From positions 1-51,052 of the forward strand of contig JAFUXM010000187.1 in assembly GCA_017470785.1 (NCBI GenBank): DNA of 51,052 nt, in the 5' to 3' direction. Of the stretch, positions 8,458 through 17,805 are shown in pieces. The first letter of the stretch is position 1. Each line of letters starts with the position of its first letter. This DNA is from Synergistaceae bacterium. GTDB lineage: Bacteria; Synergistota; Synergistia; Synergistales; Aminobacteriaceae. The notes under the pieces are model-generated. The model had not been told where the DNA came from, made no database searches, and saw only the letters and a program-made list of their open reading frames with translations. A program made the translations under genes and the position numbers.

Positions 8458-9528
8458 TTATTGCTTCACGCAGCGCACGATTGCATCCGGAATTTCGTTT
8501 AAAGGCAGTATCTCGTCGACTACTCCGGCGTCAACTGCAGCCTTAGGCATTCCGTAAACAACGCAGGTTTTCTGCGATTCAGCTATTACATGCGCTCCCT
8601 TGCGCTTTAAAGCCAAAGCGCCGTCCGTGCCGTCGCGGCCCATTCCGGTTAATATCACGCATAACACATTGCCGCCGAACTCGTCGGCTACGCTTAAGAA
8701 CATTACATTTGCTGCCGGCTTGACCGAGAGTACAGGCGGCGCGTCAGACAACGCGCATACTGCTACGCCGTTGCGCCTCTTAAACGTCAAGTGGCTGCCG
8801 CCCTGGGCTATTACAACGCGACCGGCCTTTAACGTCAGCCCGTCAAAGCCTTCAACTACTTCAACCTGCGACGCGCTGTCCAAACGCTTGGCAAACGACG
8901 GCGTAAATTCTTTAGGCATATGCTGAGTTATAACTATCGGCACAGGGAAATTTTTAGGCAGCTTCGGGATAAGATCGCTTAACGCCATAGGGCCGCCCGT
9001 TGACGACGCTATCGCAACTATGTCGCGCCGCCTCGATACACCGCCTAAATTTAAATTATTTAAATTAAAGCTTGAACTAAATGACGGCTGACTAAAGCCT
9101 GAAGCTTTATAAGGCTTGACCTTGGCCGTACTCGCTGCAATAACTTTCTCGATTATCTCTTGGCCTACTTTATTTATATCGGGCATGTAAGCGCCCGACG
9201 GCTTGGCTATGAAGTCAACGCAGCCCAAAGACAAAGCCTTTAACGTGACCTCCGCCCCCTCGTGAGTTATAGAACTCACCATCACAACAGGCACAGGACA
9301 CGTCTTCATGATCTCTTCAAGCGCTTGTATGCCGCTCATGTTAGGCATCTCAACGTCCATAGTAACGACATCGGGCCTTAAAGTCTTTATTTTGTCAATC
9401 GCATCGCGGCCGTCCCGGGCTGTGCTTATAACATCAATGCGCGGGTCGGACTGGAGAATATCCCCCAGCATCGTCCGCATCAAGGCTGAATCGTCAACGA
9501 CAAGTACTTTTATCTTTCCAGTCCCCAA
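8458..9528 (-). CDS. cheB: Receptor methylesterase / response regulator CheB
   Basis: 356 residues. The receiver domain (about 1-120) has the acidic pair at Asp12-Asp13, the phospho-acceptor Asp58 (VVTMDVEMPNMSG) and the Lys of FIAKPSG. After a linker of about 50 residues rich in Ser and Asn comes the methylesterase domain with its triad: Ser176 in ASSTGGP, His203 in TQHMP and Asp299 in TGMGRDGTDG. CheB demethylates and deamidates chemoreceptors after phosphorylation by CheA. The start is TTG at 9528, supported by a strong GGGAGG eight bases upstream; no ATG is nearby. It lies between flhG and cheA in the operon. Confidence 0.93.
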   Translation of the reverse strand: MGTGKIKVLVVDDSALMRTMLGDILQSDPRIDVISTARDGRDAIDKIKTLRPDVVTMDVEMPNMSGIQALEEIMKTCPVPVVMVSSITHEGAEVTLKALSLGCVDFIAKPSGAYMPDINKVGQEIIEKVIAASTAKVKPYKASGFSQPSFSSSFNLNNLNLGGVSRRRDIVAIASSTGGPMALSDLIPKLPKNFPVPIVITQHMPKEFTPSFAKRLDSASQVEVVEGFDGLTLKAGRVVIAQGGSHLTFKRRNGVAVCALSDAPPVLSVKPAANVMFLSVADEFGGNVLCVILTGMGRDGTDGALALKRKGAHVIAESQKTCVVYGMPKAAVDAGVVDEILPLNEIPDAIVRCVKQ

Positions 9529-9622
9529 GCCTAATTCCTCCCGAACATTTTAAATTTTTATTGCTTAACTTTATTATTATACTTTATAAAATTTTAGAAA
9601 TTTTAAATTTATTTAATTTAAT

Positions 9623-10537
9623 TTATTTTTCTCTAAAAAGTCCGCGGGTCAATCTCGCAAAGAATGCCTTTAAGCCCTTGGGCTCGGGCTTAACCGGCCT
9701 GCCTTCCCACAGCCTTATAATTTCATCCGTGATCTTTCTGACACATGCGGCCGCTGCACTCGACGGCGTGAGCCGATAAAAAATTCTTCGCATTCTAACG
9801 GCTCTTTCTATATTATTATCTTTTAATATATAGCCTAAAAATATAGGCGCACTGCCTAAAAACTGCATAGAAGCCATGCGTATTCTCTCGGCTACGTCAT
9901 AGGCCTCACGCTGATTATTCGCCATGTTTACTATCAGCATTAAATCGCCGCCCTGCGAACTGTGAGCGCCCCCAAGAGATTTAATAACCCCGTAAGCGTC
10001 GCGTATCGACGTAGGCTCTGGTGTCGTGACTAAGACAGTCGTGTCGGCAGCTTGGGCAAAGGCTCTGACGCCCTTATGAATGCCTGCTCCTGCATCAAGT
10101 ATTAATAAATCCGATAATTGCTCTAAACCTGACAGCGTCTCAAATATTCTTGATAACGCGTCATCGTCCAAGTCGGCCATCTCGCGCAGGCCAACGCCGC
10201 CGGGCAGCAGCAAGATATTTTTCTCAATCGGCAGTAAAATTTCATGCAAAGTTCGGCTGCCCTCGACTAAGTGCGACAAATTATATTTCGCGCTCACGCC
10301 GCATAAAATATCTAAATTTGCCATGCCTAAATCAGCGTCTAATAACACAACCTGTTTATTTTTGTCAGCAAAAGCGCACGCAAGCGCAATGGCAACGTTG
10401 CTCTTGCCGACGCCGCCCTTGCCGCTTAATATCGCTAAAGTCTTAGGCCGCCCCTTCTGCCTTAACACTTGCCGCTTCTTTTCAACAATGCGCCTGAGAT
10501 CTCCAGCCTGATCCTGCTCTAATGGCTTATCGCTCAT
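9623..10537 (-). CDS. flhG: Flagellar number regulator FlhG, MinD/ParA-type ATPase
   Basis: 304 residues. It has the deviant Walker A of the MinD/ParA family (LSGKGGVGKS, residues 38-46), the switch-like LLDADLGMANLDIL motif, and LLILDAGAGI as Walker B. The N-terminus carries the short basic/polar FlhG region (AGDLRRIVEKKRQ), which in known FlhG proteins activates the GTPase FlhF. FlhG limits flagellar number and works with FlhF. The gene follows flhF after 34 bases, the usual pairing. The C-terminus (about 255-304) is basic and may form a membrane-binding helix. Confidence 0.9.
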   Translation of the reverse strand: MSDKPLEQDQAGDLRRIVEKKRQVLRQKGRPKTLAILSGKGGVGKSNVAIALACAFADKNKQVVLLDADLGMANLDILCGVSAKYNLSHLVEGSRTLHEILLPIEKNILLLPGGVGLREMADLDDDALSRIFETLSGLEQLSDLLILDAGAGIHKGVRAFAQAADTTVLVTTPEPTSIRDAYGVIKSLGGAHSSQGGDLMLIVNMANNQREAYDVAERIRMASMQFLGSAPIFLGYILKDNNIERAVRMRRIFYRLTPSSAAAACVRKITDEIIRLWEGRPVKPEPKGLKAFFARLTRGLFREK

Positions 10538-10571
10538 GTTAAATTTTCCCGTAATATCTTAATTAATATTC

Positions 10572-12167
10572 TCATGCTAAACGCTCTCCGTCAGGCTTCA
10601 TCAGAAATTCGGCTATGCGCATTCCCGTTGCTGTCTCTATATCTTTAGGCACGTTCTGGCCGGCCGCTAAGAACGAGATCGGCGCTCCTACTACCTGCTG
10701 TATATTAAACACAGCGCCGTAGCTCACTGTCTCGTCAAGCTTAGTGAATATTAAATGCGACACCGGAATACTCGGAATATGCTGCACTACGTCAAGCATG
10801 TCTTTATACTTCATATTTGCAGCTAAAACTAAATGCACTGCGTCAGGATTAAACGCGTTATAAACAGATTCAAAAATTTCAAGGCTCTTGCGGTCTCTTG
10901 GCGCCCGGCCGGCTGTATCCAATAAAATTATGTCTGCATTATCATGCTCTGCAATTACAGCAGGCAGCGTAGCAGGCTCAAATATTATCTCAATCGGCAC
11001 GCCTAAAATCTTAGCGTAAGTTTTAAGCTGATCTACTGCGGCAATTCTGTACGTATCACTTGTTAATAACAAAACTTTTTTATGTTCCCATAATGCTTTT
11101 ATAGCTGCAAGCTTTGCAATAGTCGTAGTCTTGCCGACGCCGGTCGGACCTAATAACATTACTTTACGGCCGCCTGCTACATCGCCGCCGTTATCGCCCG
11201 AACATTTTATTTTAGACGCAAGCCACTCAGTGAAACTTTTCTTTTTACTTTTATCAGCTACGGCATAGTCAGCTAAATATTTTCTAATATATTTCTCGTC
11301 AACTTCAGAATCTCTTAATAACTTTGCGATCTCGCGCTCTTCAGGGCTTAATCCTGCATCAGACACGCCCGGCAGACCGGCCTGAAACTCAGAGCTTGCG
11401 CCGTTATTCATCCGCTGGCTCGCTATCTCACTGCCCACTATCGCAAGCCGCTCAAGCAACGAATCTATACGCTCGCTCAACGCCCCGACCTGCTTTAATA
11501 CTTTCGATTCTTCTTCCTTATTAATATTATTAACATTATTATTATTTAAATTATCAGCCGGAGCTTTAGCCTGCAAATTATTATTATTGCCGTCTAAATT
11601 TGCTTGAGACTGCAAAGCCGCCGGTATAAACGGCGCAAGATTATTTAATTTATTATTATCTGCCTGATTAGCATTATTTGCATTTGCATTAGCATTATTA
11701 TTATTTAAGCCATAGGCATTGCGCAGCCCCTCGCTTGACACACGGATAACATCGCCATCGCTGCTCTTGCTTTGAATAGCTGCACCTGCCGGCACATAGC
11801 CTTCTTCGCCAGTGGCCGGCGGCGTTATAGAATTATTATTATTTGGAGCTGCAAGCGTGTTATTGCTTGAGCGTTCTTTAAGCTCCATAAATTTTTGAAA
11901 CGCCATAACGGTCTCACGGCGCGTCTCCTCGTCGCTCTTCTGCTGATCTTTGGGCTTAGGCTTGGCCTCTTTCTTAGCGGGCTCGTCGTCGGTCAAAATT
12001 CCAGCCGTAACCTTAAGCACAGGCCGTTGAAACAATCCCATGAAGCCGCCCTCTTTGACCATTCTGGTCGATAGAATAACGGCATCCTTGCCAAGCCGCT
12101 CAGACGCAAGTCTTAACGCCTCGGCATCGTCCTTCGCCTCGAAAGTAATTTGATTTATTACCCGCAT
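10572..12167 (-). CDS. flhF: Flagellar placement GTPase FlhF (SRP family)
   Basis: 531 residues. The N-terminal B domain (about 1-65) includes DDAEALRLASERLGKDAVIL. A long low-complexity linker with many Asn runs (about 70-220) follows, then the N and G domains. The P-loop GPTGVGKT is at 340-347. Further SRP-GTPase motifs are DTYRIAAVDQL, LLDTAGR and FTKLDE. FlhF recruits early flagellar components to their place at the membrane, and FlhG stimulates its GTPase. The Asn-rich linker is coded by (AAT/AAC)n tracts and is longer than in many FlhF proteins. Next to flhA upstream and flhG downstream, the standard order. Confidence 0.92.
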   Translation of the reverse strand: MRVINQITFEAKDDAEALRLASERLGKDAVILSTRMVKEGGFMGLFQRPVLKVTAGILTDDEPAKKEAKPKPKDQQKSDEETRRETVMAFQKFMELKERSSNNTLAAPNNNNSITPPATGEEGYVPAGAAIQSKSSDGDVIRVSSEGLRNAYGLNNNNANANANNANQADNNKLNNLAPFIPAALQSQANLDGNNNNLQAKAPADNLNNNNVNNINKEEESKVLKQVGALSERIDSLLERLAIVGSEIASQRMNNGASSEFQAGLPGVSDAGLSPEEREIAKLLRDSEVDEKYIRKYLADYAVADKSKKKSFTEWLASKIKCSGDNGGDVAGGRKVMLLGPTGVGKTTTIAKLAAIKALWEHKKVLLLTSDTYRIAAVDQLKTYAKILGVPIEIIFEPATLPAVIAEHDNADIILLDTAGRAPRDRKSLEIFESVYNAFNPDAVHLVLAANMKYKDMLDVVQHIPSIPVSHLIFTKLDETVSYGAVFNIQQVVGAPISFLAAGQNVPKDIETATGMRIAEFLMKPDGERLA

Positions 12168-12225
12168 TTATATATTTTCCCCATTCAAAATATTTTATTT
12201 TATATTTTTATTATTTATTACTCTG

Positions 12226-12280
12226 CCATTCCGACTGTCTTAATCTGACGGCATAGCCGCTTCCCAAACTATCTCGTTAC
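12226..12280 (-). repeat. Degenerate copy of the flhA 3' end
   Basis: The gap between flhF and flhA contains a second, decayed copy of the end of flhA. Bases 12226-12247 match 12306-12327 over 22 bases without mismatch, and 12268-12279 match 12338-12349. Read on the minus strand the copy ends Q-I-K-T-V-G-M-A-E-stop, against Q-I-K-T-V-G-M-V-E-stop at the true flhA end. Between the matched blocks the spacing differs by 10 bases, so this is a remnant and not coding. Confidence 0.8.
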
Positions 12281-12297
12281 AGCTATACAGCATCTTG

Positions 12298-14481
12298 CTA
12301 CTCGACCATTCCGACTGTCTTAATCTGCACGCCGTGCACTATCTCGTTATAAGACACTACAAATATATTAGGCAGCGAGCCCTCGATTAATCGCCTTACT
12401 ATTAATCTCACGTCAGGATGGACTAACAGCACCGGCGTTAAGCTCTTCGCGAGCATGTCATCGACGGCGCGAGTTATCGCGGCAATCATCTTCTGGACTT
12501 CGCGCGGATCCATGTGCAGCTGCCAGCCTCTCGTTAAATCGCCGTCAACGCCGGTCATAATCTTTTGCTCCCAGTTCGGCGATAAAGTCGCTGCCGTTAT
12601 CACTCCGTCAGGGCCTTGTATCTTAAGTGAGATCAAACGCGATAAGGCTTCACGCGCCCGTTCAGTTAAGAAGTCAACGCTGCGCGACATCTTGCCGTAG
12701 TCAGCAAGAGCTTCAAATATCGTGACTAAATCTCTAATCGGAATTTGCTCACGGATTAAATTCTGCAATACTTTCTGAATTTCGCCCAGCGACAGCGACG
12801 ACATCAAGTCCTCTATTACAGCCGGCGCTGATTCTTTGACCATGTCCGTTAGCTTCTGCACTTCCTGACGCGTTAATAACTCCGCGCCGTTCTTCTTTAT
12901 CACTTCTGACAAGTGCGTTGCTAACACAGACGGCGCATCTACAACCGTATAGCCCATGCTCTCGGCCTTGTCGCGCAAATCCGGCGAGATCCATAAGGCC
13001 GGAAGTCCGAACGCCGGTTCTTTCGTCGGCACGCCTATTAAATCCTCTTCAACGCCGCCGGTGTTCATTGCTAAATAATGATCAGGCAATAATTCGCCGC
13101 GGCCTGCCTCAGCGCCTTTTACTCTTATTACATATTCAGTCGGCTTAATCTGTATGTTATCGCGTATTCTGATCGGCGGCACGACTATGCCCATCTCAAC
13201 TGCCATTTGCTTACGTATCGTGCCTATTCTGTCGAGCATGTCGCCGCCCTGCGCCGGATCAATAAGCGGTATAATCGCGTAGCCTATCTCGGCCTCCATC
13301 GGCTCGACCGTCAATAACTTCATGACGTCTTCAGGTGAGACCGGCGCAGGCTTCTCTTGAGCGGCTGCCTGTGCAGCTTGACCAGCCGGTGCGCCTGCCG
13401 CTGCGCTTGCTTGACTTGCCGTGCTTGCAGCTTGACCGGCTTGACTTGCCGGACTTGCAGGGCTTGCAGCTTGACCTGACTCTGCCGACTGCATGACCGC
13501 CTCACGCCCGACCATATAGCCTGCAAGGCCGGTTAATATTCCTAAAATAGTGAACGGCACTGTCGGCAAGCCCGGGATTATCGCCAGCGACAATAACATT
13601 CCCGAGCCGATATATAACGGCCTCGGATATTTAGTAAAGGCATTAATTAAGTCCGGGCCAAGCTCAGACGATGCAGCCGCCCGAGTGACGATAACGCCCA
13701 TTGCAGTTGATAATAACAAAGCTGGGATTTGACCGACCAAGCCGTCGCCGACTGTCAATAAGCTATAGTGCGCCGCCGCGTCTCCGGCACTCATGCCCCG
13801 CATGAACACGCCTATTGACAGCCCGCCCACTATATTTATAGTAGTAATAATTAAGCCGGCTATCGCGTCGCCCTTGACGAACTTCGACGCACCGTCCATT
13901 GCGCCGTAAAAGTCCGCTTCTTTTTGAATTTCTTGACGGCGCTGCCTCGCGCCCTGCTCGTCTATCAAGCCTGAATTTAAATCCGCGTCGATAGACATTT
14001 GCTTACCTGGCATAGCGTCAAGCGTAAATCTTGCTGCGACTTCTGCGACACGCTCAGCGCCTTTAGTAATAACTAACATCTGGATTATTACTAAAATTAA
14101 AAACATGATCACGCCGACAACATAATTGCCGCCGACGACGAAATTGCCGAATGCGTTTATCAGCTCGCCGGCGTTGCCGTAAAGCAAAATTAATCTCGTT
14201 GTCGAGACGTTGAGCGATAGTCTAAACAGCGTCGCGATTAATAATAAAGTCGGAAATATAGATAAGTCTAAAGCGCGCTTGACGTAGAACGTTACGAGTA
14301 AAGTCACGACCCCTAAAGTTATGTTCAGCGCAAGAAATATATCTATGAGCCACGTCGGCAGGGGTATGACCATCATGACTATTACCAGCACCATTAACAG
14401 AGCTACTCCGATGTCTGAGTAGCTCTGAATTTTTTTGCGCATATTATTCACTGTTCCTGCTGTTCCTACAGAGCCTTCCAC
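12298..14481 (-). CDS. flhA: Flagellar export gate protein FlhA
   Basis: 727 residues. The N-terminal half has about eight membrane segments (first about 25-45) and the FHIPEP signature RFTLDAMPGKQMSIDADLN (about 151-169). Residues 331-382 are an unusual Ala/Gln/Ser/Pro-rich linker (SGQAASPASPASQAGQ and on) before the soluble C-terminal domain (about 383-727) that docks export substrates and chaperones. The start is uncertain: GTG at 14481 gives the longest reading, with an in-frame TAA only a few codons upstream, and a second GTG plus ATG 11-14 codons in (MRKKIQSYSDIG) are alternatives. FlhA forms the nonameric ring of the type III export gate. It begins the distal half of the locus; its usual partner flhB lies 21 kb away. 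Confidence 0.92.
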   Translation of the reverse strand: MEGSVGTAGTVNNMRKKIQSYSDIGVALLMVLVIVMMVIPLPTWLIDIFLALNITLGVVTLLVTFYVKRALDLSIFPTLLLIATLFRLSLNVSTTRLILLYGNAGELINAFGNFVVGGNYVVGVIMFLILVIIQMLVITKGAERVAEVAARFTLDAMPGKQMSIDADLNSGLIDEQGARQRRQEIQKEADFYGAMDGASKFVKGDAIAGLIITTINIVGGLSIGVFMRGMSAGDAAAHYSLLTVGDGLVGQIPALLLSTAMGVIVTRAAASSELGPDLINAFTKYPRPLYIGSGMLLSLAIIPGLPTVPFTILGILTGLAGYMVGREAVMQSAESGQAASPASPASQAGQAASTASQASAAAGAPAGQAAQAAAQEKPAPVSPEDVMKLLTVEPMEAEIGYAIIPLIDPAQGGDMLDRIGTIRKQMAVEMGIVVPPIRIRDNIQIKPTEYVIRVKGAEAGRGELLPDHYLAMNTGGVEEDLIGVPTKEPAFGLPALWISPDLRDKAESMGYTVVDAPSVLATHLSEVIKKNGAELLTRQEVQKLTDMVKESAPAVIEDLMSSLSLGEIQKVLQNLIREQIPIRDLVTIFEALADYGKMSRSVDFLTERAREALSRLISLKIQGPDGVITAATLSPNWEQKIMTGVDGDLTRGWQLHMDPREVQKMIAAITRAVDDMLAKSLTPVLLVHPDVRLIVRRLIEGSLPNIFVVSYNEIVHGVQIKTVGMVE

Positions 14482-14746
14482 CGCGTCAGCTGCGAATTAA
14501 ATTTAATTTTAATTTTGCAGCGCGCCTCCTAATTATTTTTAAATTTTTAAACATTTTATCACAAGTAGAATTTTATTTAAAATAAATTACACTGGCTGCA
14601 TAACGCGGTGATTTGCACAAGCAGCGTGCTGTGTTTTAATTTTTTTGAGCCGGCATCTTAAAAATATTTTAAATAAAAAATTATATGAAAGATTTTTTGA
14701 TGTAGAATAATAAAAATTTACAAGAAAGCAGATGAAGTAAGCAATT

Positions 14747-16141
14747 ATGGATGAAGATATGTTCAAGCTTGCTGGGACTGTCAATATTCCTGAGGCAAAG
14801 CGAGATGAGTTTAATCAAAAAGTTCTTGCAACGCTTTACCGCTGCGGAATACGCAAGACGGAGACGATAACGCTCAATGGCATTGCTTTTAATGTTGTGC
14901 GGCCTCCAGAGGCAAATGAAAACGGGATCGTTGATTTTGATTATTCTATATTTGAAAAGAAAAAACGCGCTATAAGCAGCTTTAACACTTTGACAGGCGA
15001 GTTAAAGGCGGCGGATTGCGGCTACGGCGAATACAGAATTGTAATCAACATGATCATGGCGCTGCAGCAGGCATACAGCAGCACTCCTTGTTTTTTTATG
15101 AGTGAAGGCAAGCCGTGTCATGCAGATTTTTATGCAAATATTCTGGCAGCAGTACTAAACGAAAAAATAAAATTTAATAACGGCAATGATGTATGGGAAA
15201 ATATTTTATTTTTTCATAGAAGCCGCGAGTATGATGATATTGATAATATTGATGCTTTGCACATGATCCCGTATAAATCGTTTTATCAAGTCCTGCTTGC
15301 TTTATCGCTTGATAATAAAAAAATCGAACTTACAGAAGACGGCTCGCAAATGACAAAAAGCAAAATTGCAGCTGCAAAGTACTGGGTGCGGTATGAATAT
15401 TTATATCGTATGCTCATGCAGTGCTGCAATGAGCCGGACTTTGAAGTATGGTTCAGAGAATTGCTTAATGAAGATTTTGCTGTCAGAAAAGAAAAGTCCA
15501 AACAAGAAGACGCGAAGGGAATAATCGCGGAACTGTCTCTTTATATTTGCTCTCAGGGTATGGCTATGCAGTATGCTTCAGCAAAGAATGAGGACTTTTG
15601 GACTGTCTGGGACAGACTTAATATAACAGGCTATCGGGATATAATAGAGGAAGAAGATTGGCGTAAAGAATATGCAAACACTCCGTATCCGTTTTATTTA
15701 GTAATGCGCAAGCAGTCTGAAGATGAATTTTTGGATTTATGGGACGGAACAAATCTCAAGCTGTCAGATAAACTTGAAAAACAGATTTTGCAGTGGAAGC
15801 AGCTTTTTGATAACGTTTCTTTATATTTAGATTTTGACTTGGAAAAAGAACTGGCTGCCTCACTTTCTGAAATGGAAAACTATTGGAATTGCCGTTTTGT
15901 TGACAAAGCTTTTGTTATTGATTTTATAGAGCATAAAGACGATAAAAATTATCAAAAATTTCTTATGGTGCTTAGGGAATATCTGGACAAGGACGTGTCT
16001 CTTTTCCCTGAATTAACGCCGCAGAAGGCAAAGGAATGGGCTATTACTAAATATAGAAATAAATATGATTTAACTCTGATCTCATGCTATACAACGTTAA
16101 TGGCAAATATAGCTCAACGGAAGCGTATATTTAAAATATAA
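14747..16141 (+). CDS. Uncharacterised protein, paralogue of the next gene (464 aa)
   Basis: I do not recognise a family. The protein is soluble, with no signal peptide or membrane helix, and rich in aromatic and charged residues. It is a distant paralogue of the 507-residue product encoded just downstream. Shared landmarks in order: IPEAKRDEF near residue 14; an early G-I-x-D/N-F-D/N-Y block; ALQQAYSSTPC near 115; DFWTVWDRL near 288; LWDGTNLKLSDK near 335; and a short basic C-terminus. The gene is the first on the plus-strand island after flhA, which it diverges from across a 265-base AT-rich gap. The ATG at 14747 has a weak ribosome binding site. Function unknown; co-transcription with the neighbour is likely. 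Confidence 0.75.
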   Translation: MDEDMFKLAGTVNIPEAKRDEFNQKVLATLYRCGIRKTETITLNGIAFNVVRPPEANENGIVDFDYSIFEKKKRAISSFNTLTGELKAADCGYGEYRIVINMIMALQQAYSSTPCFFMSEGKPCHADFYANILAAVLNEKIKFNNGNDVWENILFFHRSREYDDIDNIDALHMIPYKSFYQVLLALSLDNKKIELTEDGSQMTKSKIAAAKYWVRYEYLYRMLMQCCNEPDFEVWFRELLNEDFAVRKEKSKQEDAKGIIAELSLYICSQGMAMQYASAKNEDFWTVWDRLNITGYRDIIEEEDWRKEYANTPYPFYLVMRKQSEDEFLDLWDGTNLKLSDKLEKQILQWKQLFDNVSLYLDFDLEKELAASLSEMENYWNCRFVDKAFVIDFIEHKDDKNYQKFLMVLREYLDKDVSLFPELTPQKAKEWAITKYRNKYDLTLISCYTTLMANIAQRKRIFKI

Positions 16142-16172
16142 ATTTATAAATATAAAAAATCGAGGGGATAAA

Positions 16173-17696
16173 ATGGGAACATTTGCGTCATATCACGGCT
16201 CGGCATTCATTCCGGAAGAACTTCGGCCACAATTTTCGGAGCAGATGACGAAAATTCTAAATTACGGCGGCATGATGGAATTTGAGGAAGTGAAAATCTA
16301 TAAACATAGAATTGATTTGCTTAAGCCCGTAAAAATTTCGCCGGGCGGTCAAATCAGCTTTAACTATAATTACTTTGAGGATGATGCTTGGGAATACGCA
16401 GGCTTTGATGCAGCTAAAGCAAAACTTTGGTCAAACAAGATAGGAAGCTGCGAGTTTAATTCAGTAATGCTTGCTGCCTATACGCTCTATGAGCTGTATG
16501 ACTCAGAGCCCGAGTTCGCACTCTTGAATAACGATATAGTTAATGCTTATTATATAACAGCATGGATCAACCATCTTCTTGGAACTGAATATACGCTTGA
16601 AAAAAGGATTAAAAGGCTATGGGAGCTTGCGGAAAATTATGTATTGGCCGACGGCGAAATGTATAATGCTTTATCGTATAGTGACCTTATGCAGATAATT
16701 CCCAAACAGCTTCTTAAAGCTGCCGGCGGATTAGATCTTGCCGATCTGTGTTATATCATCAATGGGACAGCAAGCCTTGAAGCTAATAATATCAAACATG
16801 GTACTTATCCGGCGGATGTACTTGAATGCAAAAACAGAATCCGGCGTTATTTTGAAAACGCTCAAGCTAAAAATGCTAAAGATGCTGAAGAGGAATTATG
16901 GAATTTGCTTCAAAAAGATAAAGCGCATAGAATAAATAAATCTGAGCAGCAGCTTCACGAGATAGCAGAGATGACAATGTTTCTTCCTGCAAGGGTAATA
17001 GCTTATTTAGCATCGGAGTTGCTGGGGCAAGACTTTTGGAAGAACTGGAACAAGCTGCGGCTAAATGTGTATCATGATGAGCAAATAAAGGCCTACGCTA
17101 ATCTTCAGCTTACAGAGTTTAGAAATAAAATTCTTTCAGAACCGATACCCGGTCTTAGAACCAGTGTTTTTTTGCGTGAAGAAGACTGGTTCACATTCTT
17201 TTCAACTCCAGAGGAACTGCGGGATAAGCCCGAATATTTTGTCTCTGACGATGATAGGCTCTATTGGTGGGATGGAAGCGATGAAGTGATAATTTCAGAT
17301 AAAACAGACGCTTGGCTGAAGGAACTCGCGGAACGCCATGCAGCGCTTATGAGCGATTATCACGCAGATAATTATGCAGGCACTGACGGTTTCGTGAAAG
17401 ATTTTATTAAACTTTTGGCCAAAATTGAAAATACTTATAAACGTATATTTCCTTTTCAAGATATGTTCTATGAGTTTATGCAGAACGGCAATAAAAAAGA
17501 ATTTCAGGCAGCAGTCGCTTTGCTCCGTGAATTATCTGAAAAAAATAAAGCTGAGGGTAAAGCGATACGCTATATGGACGGCAGCTGGGATATGACCAGC
17601 CGAAAAGTTACGTTTAATTCCGGCCGTATCAAAATGAAAAGATTTATGAGCGTTATGGCAAATAGAAAACTGCGTAAGCTATATTTTAATTTTTGA
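16173..17696 (+). CDS. Uncharacterised protein, paralogue of the previous gene (507 aa)
   Basis: Soluble protein of unknown family, 31 bases after its paralogue and with a good ribosome binding site (GAGGGG). It shares with that paralogue the landmarks IPEELRPQF, QISFNYNYFE, CEFNSVMLAAYTLYELYDSE, DFWKNWNKL and YWWDGSDEVIISDK, in the same order and spacing, though overall identity looks low. The W-D-G-x(6)-S-D-K block and the D-F-W-x2-W block are the best candidates for a conserved core. It has extra length in the middle (about 150-260). Paired, diverged copies in one operon suggest two subunits of one complex or an actor-and-partner pair. No catalytic motif is recognisable. Confidence 0.75.
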   Translation: MGTFASYHGSAFIPEELRPQFSEQMTKILNYGGMMEFEEVKIYKHRIDLLKPVKISPGGQISFNYNYFEDDAWEYAGFDAAKAKLWSNKIGSCEFNSVMLAAYTLYELYDSEPEFALLNNDIVNAYYITAWINHLLGTEYTLEKRIKRLWELAENYVLADGEMYNALSYSDLMQIIPKQLLKAAGGLDLADLCYIINGTASLEANNIKHGTYPADVLECKNRIRRYFENAQAKNAKDAEEELWNLLQKDKAHRINKSEQQLHEIAEMTMFLPARVIAYLASELLGQDFWKNWNKLRLNVYHDEQIKAYANLQLTEFRNKILSEPIPGLRTSVFLREEDWFTFFSTPEELRDKPEYFVSDDDRLYWWDGSDEVIISDKTDAWLKELAERHAALMSDYHADNYAGTDGFVKDFIKLLAKIENTYKRIFPFQDMFYEFMQNGNKKEFQAAVALLRELSEKNKAEGKAIRYMDGSWDMTSRKVTFNSGRIKMKRFMSVMANRKLRKLYFNF

Positions 17697-17769
17697 TTGT
17701 GTCTTACTTTACACTTTAAAACTTTAGAGCTTAATTGTTTAATGTAAAAATTTTAAAAAAATTATTTAA

Positions 17770-17778
17770 TGCTATAAT
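17770..17778 (+). promoter_or_regulatory. Extended -10 promoter element before the glycosyltransferase array
   Basis: TGCTATAAT, a perfect extended -10 box, lies 28 to 36 bases before the likely start of the first glycosyltransferase. No good -35 is visible at the normal spacing, which is tolerated by extended -10 promoters. A transcript from here would cover the three glycosyltransferase genes. Confidence 0.55.
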
Positions 17779-17805
17779 TTTAAAAAATTTAATCAAAACG
17801 GGGTA

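Noticed and set aside
14587-14784. 65-codon minus-strand ORF between flhA and the unknown pair
   Set aside because: AT-rich with no ribosome binding site, and overlaps the start of the plus-strand gene; likely chance.
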